Both the position numbers and the translations under genes were made by a program. Shown in pieces: positions 1-8,917 of a DNA stretch of 64,000 nt. This DNA comes from Myxococcaceae bacterium. Lineage in GTDB: Bacteria > Myxococcota > Myxococcia > Myxococcales > Myxococcaceae. The stretch's first letter is position 1. The number at the start of each line of letters is the position of its first letter. The notes under the pieces are model-generated. The model did not search any database. It saw only the letters and a program-made list of their open reading frames with translations, and was not told the origin of the DNA. Location: positions 124,001 to 188,000 of the forward strand of contig JAEUJQ010000060.1 in NCBI GenBank assembly GCA_016793095.1, written 5' to 3'.

Positions 1-918
1 AACGGCAAGATCGACGCCGACGTCGCCTGGGACTTCATCGACGGCCACGGCCAGTTCGGCAAGGACGGCAAGACGGACGGCTCGATGAGCGTGTCGTGGT
101 GGGGCAGCTGCGACAAGGTGGCGCGCGCGGGCATTCTCTTCGAGGAGCCCAGGAAGGACGTCACCGTGAACGGCGTCACCTTCACCACGCAGGACATCAA
201 GGGCCTGCTCACGGTGCTCGCCGACAGCCAGGGCGGCGGCTCGGACTTCGTGGGCAACCGGTATGACGCGAACCCCGACGTGATCGCGCTGAAGAACGGC
301 CAGCAGCTGCGCGGCACGATCCTCACCGAGCTCGACTACGGCACCCGGCGCCAGGAGGACTGGCAGATCAACAGCGCGGCGCTGCCCGACGAGGTGAAGG
401 TGCGCATGCTGGACGGCACCGAGAAGACCTACAAGAAGAGCGAGCTGTCCTTCGTCGCCCGCGAGGACAAGCGCGACGACCCGGTCCTGATGCACGAGAC
501 GATCGAGGCGTGGCTCAAGTCGGGCCGCCCGGCCGTGATGGACAAGGACTCCGGCGACCACGTGTGGAACTACAACTTCTACAAGGCCGACGACACGCTC
601 TACAAAGACGGCCTCAAGCCCTCGTGGGCGAGCGACGACCTGCTGAAGAAGGGCTACTCCGGGCCTGCCGGCGACGGGAAGATCGTGTGGGTCGAGCGCA
701 CCGTGTCGCTCGGCGGTGGCGGCGGATCGGACACGTACCGCTACTGGCTCGAGGAGAAGAACGGCAAGTTCGTCAACGGCGGCTGGGATCCGTCGAGCCC
801 GAACCCCGACTTCCTCTGGCGCCCGCAGACCGAGGCGGCCTTCGTCGGCAAGAACGATCGCAACCCGTTCGTGGACCCGAAGCTGGTGAAGGAGATCTAC
901 GAGGCGTCGATCCGCTGA
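1..918 (+). CDS. 5'-truncated protein, tentatively transglutaminase-elicitor-like
   Basis: The frame is open from the first base, so the start codon and any signal peptide lie upstream; 305 codons are visible, ending in TGA. Two landmarks suggest a papain/transglutaminase-like fold: SWWGSCDKVARAG (Cys at visible residue 37) and GDHVWNYNFYK (His at visible residue 187). Between them is NGVTFTTQDIKGLL. From memory this Trp-Gly-Cys, NGV.F...DIK and HVWN order resembles the transglutaminase elicitor (Pep-13) family, usually secreted. A polar, Asp/Gly/Lys-rich stretch (NGKIDADVAWDF) opens the visible part. The gene stands alone and is followed directly by a terminator hairpin. The family call is tentative; the coding call is firm. 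Confidence 0.62.
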   Translation, partial: NGKIDADVAWDFIDGHGQFGKDGKTDGSMSVSWWGSCDKVARAGILFEEPRKDVTVNGVTFTTQDIKGLLTVLADSQGGGSDFVGNRYDANPDVIALKNGQQLRGTILTELDYGTRRQEDWQINSAALPDEVKVRMLDGTEKTYKKSELSFVAREDKRDDPVLMHETIEAWLKSGRPAVMDKDSGDHVWNYNFYKADDTLYKDGLKPSWASDDLLKKGYSGPAGDGKIVWVERTVSLGGGGGSDTYRYWLEEKNGKFVNGGWDPSSPNPDFLWRPQTEAAFVGKNDRNPFVDPKLVKEIYEASIR

Positions 919-945
919 CGGCGAGCAGTCGCTGACGAGCGCGCG

Positions 946-975
946 AGGGCCGGTTCCCAGCTTGGGGCCGGCCCT
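946..975 (+). terminator. Rho-independent-type terminator after the first gene
   Basis: A perfect 8-bp GC stem (AGGGCCGG / CCGGCCCT) with a 14-base loop starts 27 bases after the upstream stop codon and is followed by TCGTCGT. The tail is only partly T-rich. The same layout, GC hairpin plus TCGTCGT, follows groEL in this window, which supports a terminator role. Confidence 0.6.
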
Positions 976-999
976 TCGTCGTGTCAGAACGTCACCTGC

Positions 1000-1425
1000 G
1001 TGCGACGGCTCTTCCTGGCAGCCCTGGCGGTCGGCTTTGCGTGCGGTGCGTTCGTCGGCGAGCCGCTCGTGGGGCCGCAGTCGATCGGGCTGCCGTGCGG
1101 CGAGTGCCAGAGCGGCCTCACCTGCGGCGAGGCGCTGATCGGGCGTGGCCTGCCGGTCTGTCTTCGCTCGTGCGACGCCGGCTGCGCGATGGGCGAGACC
1201 TGCCTCGAGGGCACCTGCCAGCGCCCGTGCACGGTGGTGAACGACTGCGGCATCCGCATCGTCGAGCAGGTGTGCGCTCCGCTTGGTGATGGAGGCGTCT
1301 GCCTGGTGCGGGGCTGCAACGGGAACACCGAGTGCACCGGCAGCTACGCGTGCACGCGGGAGCGGGTCGCGACCGGGTGCAGCCCCGTCTTCGTCGCGCC
1401 GGGCTACTGCCGCCGCACGCCCTGA
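1000..1425 (+). CDS. Small exported cysteine-rich protein
   Basis: A 141-residue protein with a GTG start 25 bases after the preceding terminator. Residues 1-16 form a short signal sequence (MRRLFLAALAVGFACG); the Cys at its end could be a lipid attachment site, but Gly at -3 makes a poor lipobox. The protein carries 18 cysteines, spaced like repeated CxxC/CxxxxC modules (CGECQSGLTCGEA, CDAGCAMGETC), as in disulphide-rich extracellular proteins of myxobacteria. No enzyme motif is visible. Its 3' end overlaps the convergent gspG by 22 bases. Function unknown; an envelope or secreted location is inferred. Confidence 0.66.
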   Translation: MRRLFLAALAVGFACGAFVGEPLVGPQSIGLPCGECQSGLTCGEALIGRGLPVCLRSCDAGCAMGETCLEGTCQRPCTVVNDCGIRIVEQVCAPLGDGGVCLVRGCNGNTECTGSYACTRERVATGCSPVFVAPGYCRRTP

Positions 1426-1796
1426 GCCGACGAGAGATCGGCCGCGTCGTCTTCTCCGCCAGCGATCCCGTCGGCGCCCAGAGAGGTGACCACCGGGACG
1501 CCACCGACCAACGCGTAGCCGAACGGGTTGCCCCACGGGTCAAGCGGCGGCTCCTTCAAGATGCGTCGCTCGAGCAGAGGCCCGAAGCCCTCCTGCGTGG
1601 TCGGGTATCGCCCCGTCTGCCCGAAGTAGGCGTCGAGCGCGTTCTCGAGCGTCTTGAGCTCCGTCTTCGCGGTCGTGACCCGGCTGTGCTTCGACACCTG
1701 CACGGCCGAGATCGCCACCGCGCTCGCGATCATCGCGATGAGGGTGATCACCACCAGGATCTCGATCAGCGTCTGTCCCCGTCGTCGTCTCTGCAT
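1404..1796 (-). CDS. gspG: Type II secretion major pseudopilin GspG
   Basis: A 130-residue protein. The N-terminus is a class III prepilin signal: a basic leader MQRRRRG, cleavage before QTLIEILVVITLIAM, with the invariant Glu at +5 of the mature protein. After the hydrophobic helix come the GspG features ALDAYFGQTGRYPTT and PPLDPWGNPFGY, then a SLGADG loop that binds calcium in characterised GspG proteins. The ATG was chosen because AAAGGAG sits just upstream and it places the prepilin signal at the N-terminus; an in-frame extension upstream would bury it. GspG polymerises into the pseudopilus that drives type II secretion. No other gsp genes lie in the window, so this copy is isolated. Confidence 0.93.
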   Translation of the reverse strand: MQRRRRGQTLIEILVVITLIAMIASAVAISAVQVSKHSRVTTAKTELKTLENALDAYFGQTGRYPTTQEGFGPLLERRILKEPPLDPWGNPFGYALVGGVPVVTSLGADGIAGGEDDAADLSSAQGVRRQ

Positions 1797-2148
1797 GGGT
1801 GCTCCTTTCGTGAGATGGCGCTCAGCACGGGGCGTGCCGGGTCGATCCCCGTGCATTCGTGAGGCGAAGGGCATGGCCGGTTGACGGGGTGGCAACGCGA
1901 GGGCTCCGGGCGGTGACATCGCGACATTGTCCGGTTCCCAGCGGTCGGGTGGAGTCCTCCTCTTCGCCGCTCCTCCTCCTGCATCCCTGTCCGATGCCGC
2001 CCGCTTGCCGTGCTCGAGCCCGACGTCGTTGGTGTTGGAGGTCGGCTGGCCGGCCGGCGTCGCGGTCGCGATGGGGCGGAGGCTCGTGAAGCCGCAGCCT
2101 CCGGCCTCACGCGCGTCGCCTGGGTCGAGGGCGCTCCCGGGCGACCGC
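1797..2148. other. 352-base gene-free stretch with a strong hairpin upstream of gspG
   Basis: No open frame here has credible protein composition. Two inverted repeats stand out. A perfect 8-bp stem (GCACGGGG / CCCCGTGC, 1825-1854) lies 29-58 bases upstream of the gspG start and would fall in its 5' leader. A 7-bp stem (GGAGGCT / AGCCTCC, 2078-2102) lies after the upstream lipoprotein gene and may act as its terminator, though it lacks a T tract. No clear promoter hexamers were seen. Confidence 0.4.
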
Positions 2149-2661
2149 CTACAGGCCCGCAGGACAGGGCGCGCTGGTCTCGTGAGCGACCGCGGCGGTC
2201 TTCACGGCGTCGGCGATCGCCGCCCGCACCGTGGTCGCGAGCGCCTCGGTCAGCCCACCGTCGGTGGGGACGACGCGCCACATCGATCGCCCCAGCCATC
2301 GCTCGACCGCGCAGGTGTTCGGGTTGGCGGTGCTCCACGTCAGCTCGACCTGCAGCTCGAGCTCGGTGACGTCAGCCATCATCACGGCCGGCCGGTTGGC
2401 CCCGCTCACCACGGGCCGGGAGTCCACCACCACCGATCTGCACACGAGCCTGGCGCCTTCGAGGCGAAGGCTCGAGCCGCGGGTTGAGCGCAGCGCAGCG
2501 CCGACAGCCGCCGACCAGCCCTCGAGCTCGACCACCCCGTCGCCTGTCTCGCAGCGAACCGACGTGGCCAGGCCAGGCGCTCCAGGTGACGGGCTCCCCG
2601 TCTCGAGCCGGATCCGCTGCACGCAGCCGCTCGCGAGCAGGACCGCGAGGACGAGCTTCAA
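2149..2661 (-). CDS. Lipoprotein of unknown function
   Basis: A 170-residue protein with a TTG start that overlaps the TGA of the upstream transporter gene (TTGA), so the two are translationally coupled. The N-terminus is a lipoprotein signal, LKLVLAVLLASGC. The body has no domain I recognise; it is rich in beta-type sequence (ELELQVELTW) and has three further Cys residues (MRCETG-, LVCRSV-, NTCAVERW-type positions) plus one near the C-terminus (APCPAG). Coupling to an organophosphate-type transporter hints at an envelope partner, but this is inference. The TTG start rests on the overlap and on the lipobox beginning immediately. Confidence 0.6.
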   Translation of the reverse strand: MKLVLAVLLASGCVQRIRLETGSPSPGAPGLATSVRCETGDGVVELEGWSAAVGAALRSTRGSSLRLEGARLVCRSVVVDSRPVVSGANRPAVMMADVTELELQVELTWSTANPNTCAVERWLGRSMWRVVPTDGGLTEALATTVRAAIADAVKTAAVAHETSAPCPAGL

Positions 2662-4058
2662 TGCGCGGCCGCGGCCCCTCGCGGCTGGGCGTTCCACACG
2701 CGGGTGCACATGATGAGGCCGATGATCGCGACGGGGACCATCGCCAGCGGCCAGTTGATCCAGTTGCTCGCCGTCTTCGCCGCTTCGCCTTGAGGCAACA
2801 GGAAGCCCACGAGCAGCGATTGGAGGCCGGTGCCCAGGTACACGAAGCCGTCGATGATGCCGACCGCGACGCCGGTGTTCTTCCGTCCGCCGAAGTCCGC
2901 GCTGGCGGTGCCCGAGAGCATGCCGTGCACGCCGACGTAGTTGAGCGCCATGAAGACGAGCACCCAGCCGACCAGCGGCGAGTCGAGCAGCGCGTACATG
3001 GCGAACGCGCCGAGGGTGATGCCAGCGTAGAGCACCGACGCCACCGGCCCGCGCCTCGAGTGGAAGAGCTTGTCGGAGATGACGCCGGCCATCATGCCGC
3101 CGACGATCCCGAAGCAGCAGAGCAGCAGGCCCCAGTTCTTCGAGACGAAGTCGTCGCTGATCGACACCGACTCGGCGAACTTCGGGTACCACGACATCAC
3201 GCCGTTGCGCAGGAACCCGGTGCAGAACTCGATGCCGACGATCACGAGGATCACGGGGTTCGTCAGCATCTTCACGAAGACCTGCACGACGCTGGGCTTC
3301 GAGTCGTCGCCACTCGAGGCGTCGCCCACGTCGAAGTCCGGGTGCCCGGTGTCGCTGGGCGTGTCGCGCACGCTGAAGAAGGAGAGGATCGTGGCGGCGA
3401 TCAGCACGAGCCCGGGGATCAGCGCCACCATCCACGGCGAGGCGGGCATGCCCTTCGCGATCGCGCGGCTCCAGTCGTAGCCGAAGTAGATGCCCAGCGA
3501 GATCAGGATGCCGAACACGCCGCCCTGCACGCCGCGCTCGCGCACGTGGAACCAGGCCGCGTTCACCTTGACGATCGAGACCGCCCCGAAGCTCTGGAAG
3601 TACATGTCGAGGCTGTAGAGAATCGCCAGCCACAGCACGAGGCCGCCAGGCGGCACCAGCCCCTCCGAGACGTTGAGGTAGACGAGGCCCGCCATCAGCA
3701 GGTTCGCCACCGCCGCGCCGCCGGCCGAGAGGAGCGTGGTGAAGCGCCCTCCGAGGCGATCGGTGAGCGGCCCGTTGATGAGAAACGACACCCCGTACAC
3801 GAGGGTGCCCGCGGCGAAGATGATGCCGAAGGCCTTGTTGTCGGTCTTCGAGCCGAGCGCGCTCGTCAGCGCGTTCACGTTGTAGCGCCCGAAGTACAGG
3901 AACGCGTAGGTCAGGCCGAGGGGGAACCAGTTCCAGAAGCGGCGTCGCTTGAAGGCCTGGCTGTGCCCGAGATCGACCTTCGGCAGCCGCCACAGCACGA
4001 GGGCGATCACTCCGAGCAGGAGCACGATCGGCACGAGGTTCGACAACCAACCGGGCAT
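2658..4058 (-). CDS. MFS transporter, organophosphate:phosphate antiporter (GlpT/UhpT-like) type
   Basis: A 466-residue polytopic membrane protein with about 12 hydrophobic segments. RRRFWNWFPLGLTYAF followed by YFGRYNVNAL matches the GlpT/UhpC-type N-terminal signature, and GPLTDRLGGR is the MFS loop 2-3 motif. Characterised relatives exchange a phosphorylated metabolite such as glycerol 3-phosphate or hexose phosphate for inorganic phosphate across the inner membrane. The ATG was chosen because GAGGGGAG lies just upstream; an upstream in-frame ATG would add 13 basic residues without a better site. A lipoprotein gene follows with overlapping stop and start. The substrate cannot be told from sequence alone. 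Confidence 0.85.
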   Translation of the reverse strand: MPGWLSNLVPIVLLLGVIALVLWRLPKVDLGHSQAFKRRRFWNWFPLGLTYAFLYFGRYNVNALTSALGSKTDNKAFGIIFAAGTLVYGVSFLINGPLTDRLGGRFTTLLSAGGAAVANLLMAGLVYLNVSEGLVPPGGLVLWLAILYSLDMYFQSFGAVSIVKVNAAWFHVRERGVQGGVFGILISLGIYFGYDWSRAIAKGMPASPWMVALIPGLVLIAATILSFFSVRDTPSDTGHPDFDVGDASSGDDSKPSVVQVFVKMLTNPVILVIVGIEFCTGFLRNGVMSWYPKFAESVSISDDFVSKNWGLLLCCFGIVGGMMAGVISDKLFHSRRGPVASVLYAGITLGAFAMYALLDSPLVGWVLVFMALNYVGVHGMLSGTASADFGGRKNTGVAVGIIDGFVYLGTGLQSLLVGFLLPQGEAAKTASNWINWPLAMVPVAIIGLIMCTRVWNAQPRGAAAAH

Positions 4059-4200
4059 CGGCACTCCCCTCACTGCGAAGCGCGCGCTGCGTCCCACATG
4101 GCAGAAACCCCGTCAATCAACGGCCTTGTGTCAGATCCTGGCGCCCAGATGCCCGGAATTGCTGGCGCTGGGCTTTCGCGTCACCTGGTTGTCACATAGA

Positions 4201-5838
4201 GTGGAGCACGTGGCAGATGCTGGCAGTCGCGAGCTGTTCGAAACGAAGCTCGACATTCACGATCGGAAGCAGTTCGAGCTGAAGCTGGAGTACCAGCCGA
4301 GCGGCACCGACGACGAGTCTGAGTACCTGGTCGAGGCGACCTTCTTCCTGCCGCGCGCCCTCAACATCACGAGCGACACGTACCCCCGGGAGGACTTCTA
4401 CGCCGATCTGCACAACTACGTCCGCTTCAAGACGCCGGTGCTCTCGTTCGACGAGCTGCTGACGGGCGATCACTCGCCCCTGGTGCAGCTCGAACAGCGG
4501 GTGACGTTCGGCGTGCTCGGACCGCAAGGCGAGGTCGTCTACGACGCGAAGATGCTCGGGTGCGTGTTGCGGGGTGCGCTCCGGCGGTTCGGTCGCGGCA
4601 TGAAGGCGCAGTGCGCGCGGCTGACGAGCGGCCTCGACGGGCGCGCCGAGCCGGCGACACCGGTCGAGCTGCAGAAGCTGGCGCGCCGATCCATCGACGC
4701 CACGCAGCGGGTCCTTCAGCGCTTCCGCACCACCGTCGCGGTCCTGGGTGAGAAGTACGAGCTGTCGGACAAGACACAGGCCGCGCTCCGGCTGGTGGAC
4801 GAGTACCTGTCGCTGGTCGTCGAGCAGTCGTTCCGCCGCATCGTCGTGCAGATGGACGCGATGCCCCGCACCGCCGTCTACGACGAGCTGCGCCGCGAGC
4901 TGATGGACGTGGTGATCGCCGACGAGAGCTACCGGAAGCAGCACAGCCTGGCTTCGGTGATCGCTCCCGGCTCGGACAACGAGGAGTACACGCACCGCAT
5001 CGGCTTCTTGAAGAAGTTCTGCATGAACATCCTCTTCCTCGACGTGCAGCGCTCGAGCCCGCGCAAGGCCTGGGAAGAGGTGCTGTTCGCGCTGGCGGCT
5101 GGCCTCGCGATGGCGTTCGCGCTCGGGGTCGGCTTCTTCGCGCAGAACCGCTACCCGCAGGTGTCCTTCAACTTCTTCGTCATCGCCGTCATCGGCTACA
5201 TGCTGAAGGACCGCATCAAGGAGGGCCTGCGGCGCCTCGCGGCCGCCTACGCGGGCAAGTTCCTCTACGAGCGCGAGACCCGCATCCTCGATCCGGTCAC
5301 GCACGAGGACGTCGGGGTCTGCAAGGAGAAGATCGACTACGGGGCGAACGTGCAGGTGCCGGACGACGTGCTGCGTCTTCGGAACCAGGACGACCTGATC
5401 GTCGCCGCGCAGGGCGAGCTGCCCGAGAACGTGATCCGCTACCGCAAGAAGATCGTCCTCGAGTCCGACATGCTGCCGCGGGTGGCCGACGGCATCGTCT
5501 CGGGCGTCACCGACATCATCCGCGTCAACGTCGCGCGGCTGCTGCACGACATGGACGACCCCGACTACACCATCGACTACGTGGACCTCGAAGACTACTC
5601 GGTGGAGAAGCTGCGCGCCGCCAAGGCCTACCGCGTGGACGTGGCGTTCCGGTTCTCGGTGGACGACGGCAAGCACCGCGAGACGACGGTCAAGCTGGTG
5701 CGCCTGGTGCTCGATCGCAACGGCATCAAGCGCATGAACGAGCTCTCGCACTCCGGGAGCGGGTTGCGTTCGCGGGTGAAGGTGGCGCCGAGCCCTCCAG
5801 AGGCGCCCCAGCCGCGACCGGCGCCGCTCAACGCCTGA
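4201..5838 (+). CDS. Membrane-associated protein of unknown function
   Basis: About 545 residues, not a family I recognise. The first 360 residues are polar and mixed alpha/beta. Two adjacent hydrophobic segments follow at roughly 300-340 (FALAAGLAMAFALGVGFFA and FNFFVIAVIGYML), forming a hairpin in the membrane. After them a basic helix (KDRIKEGLRRLAAAYAGKF) and a second soluble domain occupy the C-terminal third. The C-terminus is Pro-rich. The start is uncertain: GTG codons at 4201 and 4210 are both possible and neither has a good ribosome site. It is divergent from the MFS gene, with 142 bases between. The gene is clearly coding; its role is unknown. Confidence 0.7.
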   Translation: MEHVADAGSRELFETKLDIHDRKQFELKLEYQPSGTDDESEYLVEATFFLPRALNITSDTYPREDFYADLHNYVRFKTPVLSFDELLTGDHSPLVQLEQRVTFGVLGPQGEVVYDAKMLGCVLRGALRRFGRGMKAQCARLTSGLDGRAEPATPVELQKLARRSIDATQRVLQRFRTTVAVLGEKYELSDKTQAALRLVDEYLSLVVEQSFRRIVVQMDAMPRTAVYDELRRELMDVVIADESYRKQHSLASVIAPGSDNEEYTHRIGFLKKFCMNILFLDVQRSSPRKAWEEVLFALAAGLAMAFALGVGFFAQNRYPQVSFNFFVIAVIGYMLKDRIKEGLRRLAAAYAGKFLYERETRILDPVTHEDVGVCKEKIDYGANVQVPDDVLRLRNQDDLIVAAQGELPENVIRYRKKIVLESDMLPRVADGIVSGVTDIIRVNVARLLHDMDDPDYTIDYVDLEDYSVEKLRAAKAYRVDVAFRFSVDDGKHRETTVKLVRLVLDRNGIKRMNELSHSGSGLRSRVKVAPSPPEAPQPRPAPLNA

Positions 5839-5885
5839 GCGGTCCTTGGCGTCGCCGGAGTGATGGGCTATGCGCCGCGCCCCCT

Positions 5886-6617
5886 ATGAACGAGTTCTCT
5901 CACCGCATCGCGGTCGATTGGCACAAGACCCTCGAGCAGGTCCTCGAGCTCGCCGGTAAGGCGCAGGGCAAGGGCGTGCTGGTGTTCGACCTCGACTCGA
6001 CCGTCTTCGACAACCGGCCGCGCCAGGCCCGCATCCTTCGCGAGTACGGCGCCCAGAGGAACCTGCCCGCGCTCACGAAGTGCCAGGGGTTCCACTTCAC
6101 CAACGGGTGGGACCTGAAGGCGGCGTGCGTGGCGCTCGGCATGAGCGCGGAGGAGGCGGAGTCGATCTTCCGCGACCTGAAGAACTTCTGGGGCGCGCGC
6201 TTCTTCACCAGCTCGTACTGCCGCGAGGACATCGAGGTCGTCGGCGCGCCCCGCTACCTGAACGCCTGCGTGAAGACCGGCGCGCGGGTCGTCTACGTCA
6301 CCGGCCGGCAGGAAGACATGCGGGCCGGCTCCATCGAGGCCATGGCCCGGTGTGGCATGCCGCTGCCCGGAGGGCAGGTCGGCCTGTTGATGAAGCCCAC
6401 GCTGCGCGAGAACGACGACGCCTACAAGCGCGTCGCTCACCAGCTGCTCGAAGAGCTCGGCGCGGTGATCGCGGCCTTCGACAACGAGCCGACGCACGTG
6501 AACGACTACGCCTCGCGCTTCCCTGACTCCTTCGCGGTGCACCTCGCGACCGATCACTCGGGCCGGCCGGTGACGCTGGCTGACCGCGTCATCTCCATTC
6601 CCCACTTCGCGTGGTGA
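5886..6617 (+). CDS. HAD-superfamily hydrolase
   Basis: A 243-residue protein with the HAD fold motifs: motif I VLVFDLDSTVFDN (nucleophile Asp and second Asp), motif II VVYVTGRQED, a Lys-containing motif III region (MKPTLRENDDAYK) and motif IV AAFDNEPTHVN. These imply Mg-dependent phosphoryl transfer through an aspartyl-phosphate. The middle cap region contains an FHFTNGWDLK stretch not diagnostic of a specific substrate. There is no signal peptide, so a cytoplasmic location is likely. It follows the unknown membrane protein gene by 47 bases in the same direction and may share its transcript. The substrate is unknown. Confidence 0.8.
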   Translation: MNEFSHRIAVDWHKTLEQVLELAGKAQGKGVLVFDLDSTVFDNRPRQARILREYGAQRNLPALTKCQGFHFTNGWDLKAACVALGMSAEEAESIFRDLKNFWGARFFTSSYCREDIEVVGAPRYLNACVKTGARVVYVTGRQEDMRAGSIEAMARCGMPLPGGQVGLLMKPTLRENDDAYKRVAHQLLEELGAVIAAFDNEPTHVNDYASRFPDSFAVHLATDHSGRPVTLADRVISIPHFAW

Positions 6618-6760
6618 GCGGCGTCCGACGCGTCGCGCCGTGAGGCCCGGGCGGTCCGGCACGACACCGAAAAGTGGGCTGGCGCGATCGCGGCTCGGTG
6701 TTACAAGCCGCGCGCGTTCAGACGCGTGCCGCAGCGAGTTCAGAGCGAGGAAGGACCCCC

Positions 6761-7879
6761 GTGCATAGCCCCCAGTTGCTGCTCACCATGTACCGGAAGA
6801 TGGTGCTCGCCCGCCGCTTCGAAGAGAAGGCGGGGCAGGCCTACGGCCAGAAGAAGATCCAGGGTTTCTGCCACCTCTACATCGGGCAGGAGGCCGTCGT
6901 CGTCGGCATCAACGAGGCGATTCGCCCCGACGACATGGTGATGACGGGCTATCGGGATCACGTGCACCCGCTCGTGCGCGGCTCCGACGCCGGCATGCTG
7001 ATGGCCGAGCTCTTCGGGAAGGACACCGGGTACTCGAAGGGCAAGGGCGGCTCGATGCACTTCTTCGACGTCGAGCACCACTTCTACGGGGGCTACGGCA
7101 TCGTCGGCGGTCAGATCCCCCTCGCGGCGGGCATGGCGTTCGCGTCGAAGTACCGCAACGAAGACCGCATCACCGTCTGCTCGTTCGGAGACGCGGCGTC
7201 GAACCAGGGCGCGCTCCACGAGACGTTCAACATGGCGTCGAAGTGGAAGCTGCCGGTGCTCTACGTCGTCGAGAACAACAAGTACGGCATGGGCACCGAC
7301 ATCGCTCGCGTCTCGGCGCAGCCCGACATTCACAAGCGCGCCGACGCGTACAACATGCGGGGCGAGAGCGTCGACGGCATGGACGTGCTGGCCGTCCACG
7401 ATCTCGTGAAGGAGCTCGCCGCCTCGATCCGCGCGGGGAAGGGGCCCGTGCTCCTCGAGTGCTTCACCTACCGCTTCCGTGGCCACTCCATGTCCGACGC
7501 GGCGACGTACCGCACGAAGGACGAGGTCGAGAGCGAGCGCAAGCGCGACCCGATCCTCAAGCTCCGGGAGCACATCCTCGAGCGCAAGGTCGCGCCCGAG
7601 GCCCGCCTCGACGCCATCGACGAAGAGGAGAAGCGGATCGTGGACGAGGCGATCGCGTTCGCCGATCAGTCGCCAGAGCCCCCGATCGAGGACGTGTGGA
7701 CCCACTGCCTGGTCGCCGACGGAGAAGCCGACGTGAAGCCGCGCGAGCGCGTGCGCGGCGCGACCGACGTGAAGTGGCCGTCGTACCCGACCGACTTCAA
7801 GGTGACGTGGGAGCTCGAGCCAAGAGAGCCGAAGGACGAACCGCAGCGGGCCCCGTCGCGCAAGAAGGGAGCGGCCTGA
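6761..7879 (+). CDS. pdhA: Pyruvate dehydrogenase E1 component, alpha subunit
   Basis: A 372-residue protein. The thiamine-diphosphate motif runs from GDAASNQG (143-150) to ENN (171-173). The E1-alpha signature is also present: YRDHVHPLVRG, KGKGGSMHFF and the loop YRFRGHSMSDAATYRT. It forms the E1 heterotetramer with the next gene product and decarboxylates pyruvate, passing the acetyl group to the E2 lipoyl domain. The GTG start was chosen because GAGGAAGGA precedes it; the longer in-frame extension looks non-coding. The C-terminus carries a Pro/Lys/Glu-rich tail beyond the usual end. The E1-beta gene starts three bases after the stop. A possible -10 (TGTTACAAG, near 6700) was noted without a convincing -35. 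Confidence 0.93.
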   Translation: MHSPQLLLTMYRKMVLARRFEEKAGQAYGQKKIQGFCHLYIGQEAVVVGINEAIRPDDMVMTGYRDHVHPLVRGSDAGMLMAELFGKDTGYSKGKGGSMHFFDVEHHFYGGYGIVGGQIPLAAGMAFASKYRNEDRITVCSFGDAASNQGALHETFNMASKWKLPVLYVVENNKYGMGTDIARVSAQPDIHKRADAYNMRGESVDGMDVLAVHDLVKELAASIRAGKGPVLLECFTYRFRGHSMSDAATYRTKDEVESERKRDPILKLREHILERKVAPEARLDAIDEEEKRIVDEAIAFADQSPEPPIEDVWTHCLVADGEADVKPRERVRGATDVKWPSYPTDFKVTWELEPREPKDEPQRAPSRKKGAA

Positions 7880-7882
7880 GTC

Positions 7883-8869
7883 ATGCCCGAGCTCGCCTAC
7901 CGTGACGCGCTGAACCAGGCGTTGTCCGAAGAGATGGCGCGCGACCCGCGCGTGTTCCTGATGGGTGAAGAGGTCGCCCGCTACAACGGCGCCTACAAGG
8001 TGTCCCAGGGCCTGCTCGACAAGTTCGGCAGCGCGCGCGTGGTGGACGCCCCGATCTCGGAGCTGGGCTTCGCCGGTCTCGGCGTCGGCGCGGCCATGCT
8101 GGGGCTGCGCCCCGTGATCGAGATGATGACGTGGAACTTCGCGATCCTCGCGATGGACCAGATCGTCAACAACGCGGCCAAGCTGCGGCACATGTCCGGC
8201 GGTCAGCTCCGGTGCCCGATCGTGTTCCGCGGCCCCGGCGGCGCGGGCGGCCGGCTGTCGTCACAGCACAGCCAGGCGCTCGAGGCGAACTACGCGCACT
8301 TCCCCGGGCTCAAGGTCGTCGCGCCGGGCACGCCAGCCGACGCCAAGGGCCTGCTCAAGAGCGCCATTCGTGACGAGAACCCGATCATCTTCGTCGAGGC
8401 CGAGCTGCTCTACGGCTCCCGCGGCGACGTGCCCGAGGGCGAGTACACGATCCCCATCGGGAAGGCCGACATCAAGCGGCCCGGCAGGGACGTCACGCTC
8501 ATCACCTGGTCGCGCATGCTGACGGCCGCGGTGTTGCCGGCCGCCGAGCTGCTCGCGCAGCAGGGCATCGACGCCGAGGTGATCGATCTCCGATCGATCA
8601 AGCCACTCGATCACGAGACCATCGCGGCGTCGGTCCGGCGCACCAACCGCGTCGTCGTCGTCGAAGAGAGCTGGCCCTTCGCCAGCGTCGGCAGCGAGCT
8701 GTCCGACTTCATCCAGCGGGAGTGCTTCGACGATCTCGACGCCCCCGTGCGTCGGGTCACCGGCCTCGACGTGCCGATGGCCTACGCCGCCAACCTCGAG
8801 CGCGCGATCCAGCCCTCGCCCGAGCGCATCATCGAAGCCGTCAACGCCGTGCTCTACCGGCCGGGCTGA
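7883..8869 (+). CDS. pdhB: Pyruvate dehydrogenase E1 component, beta subunit
   Basis: A 328-residue protein of normal family length. MGEEVARYNGAYKVSQGL contains the conserved Glu (29-30) that activates thiamine diphosphate. DAPISELGFAGLGVGAA and FRGPGGAGGRLSSQHSQ are typical E1-beta pyrimidine-domain blocks. The C-terminal transketolase domain includes DLRSIKPLDHETI and VVVEESWPFASVGSE. It works with PdhA as an alpha2-beta2 E1. It is cotranscribed with pdhA (three-base gap) and precedes the E2 gene by 48 bases. Confidence 0.94.
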   Translation: MPELAYRDALNQALSEEMARDPRVFLMGEEVARYNGAYKVSQGLLDKFGSARVVDAPISELGFAGLGVGAAMLGLRPVIEMMTWNFAILAMDQIVNNAAKLRHMSGGQLRCPIVFRGPGGAGGRLSSQHSQALEANYAHFPGLKVVAPGTPADAKGLLKSAIRDENPIIFVEAELLYGSRGDVPEGEYTIPIGKADIKRPGRDVTLITWSRMLTAAVLPAAELLAQQGIDAEVIDLRSIKPLDHETIAASVRRTNRVVVVEESWPFASVGSELSDFIQRECFDDLDAPVRRVTGLDVPMAYAANLERAIQPSPERIIEAVNAVLYRPG

Positions 8870-8917
8870 GGCCCGCCCGATCGTCCAACCCGCATTCGAA
8901 GAGAGTGAAAGACCGCC

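Noticed and set aside
2484-4199. Plus-strand open frame opposite the MFS transporter
   Set aside because: Highly Arg/His/Glu-rich and antisense to a gene with twelve membrane segments.
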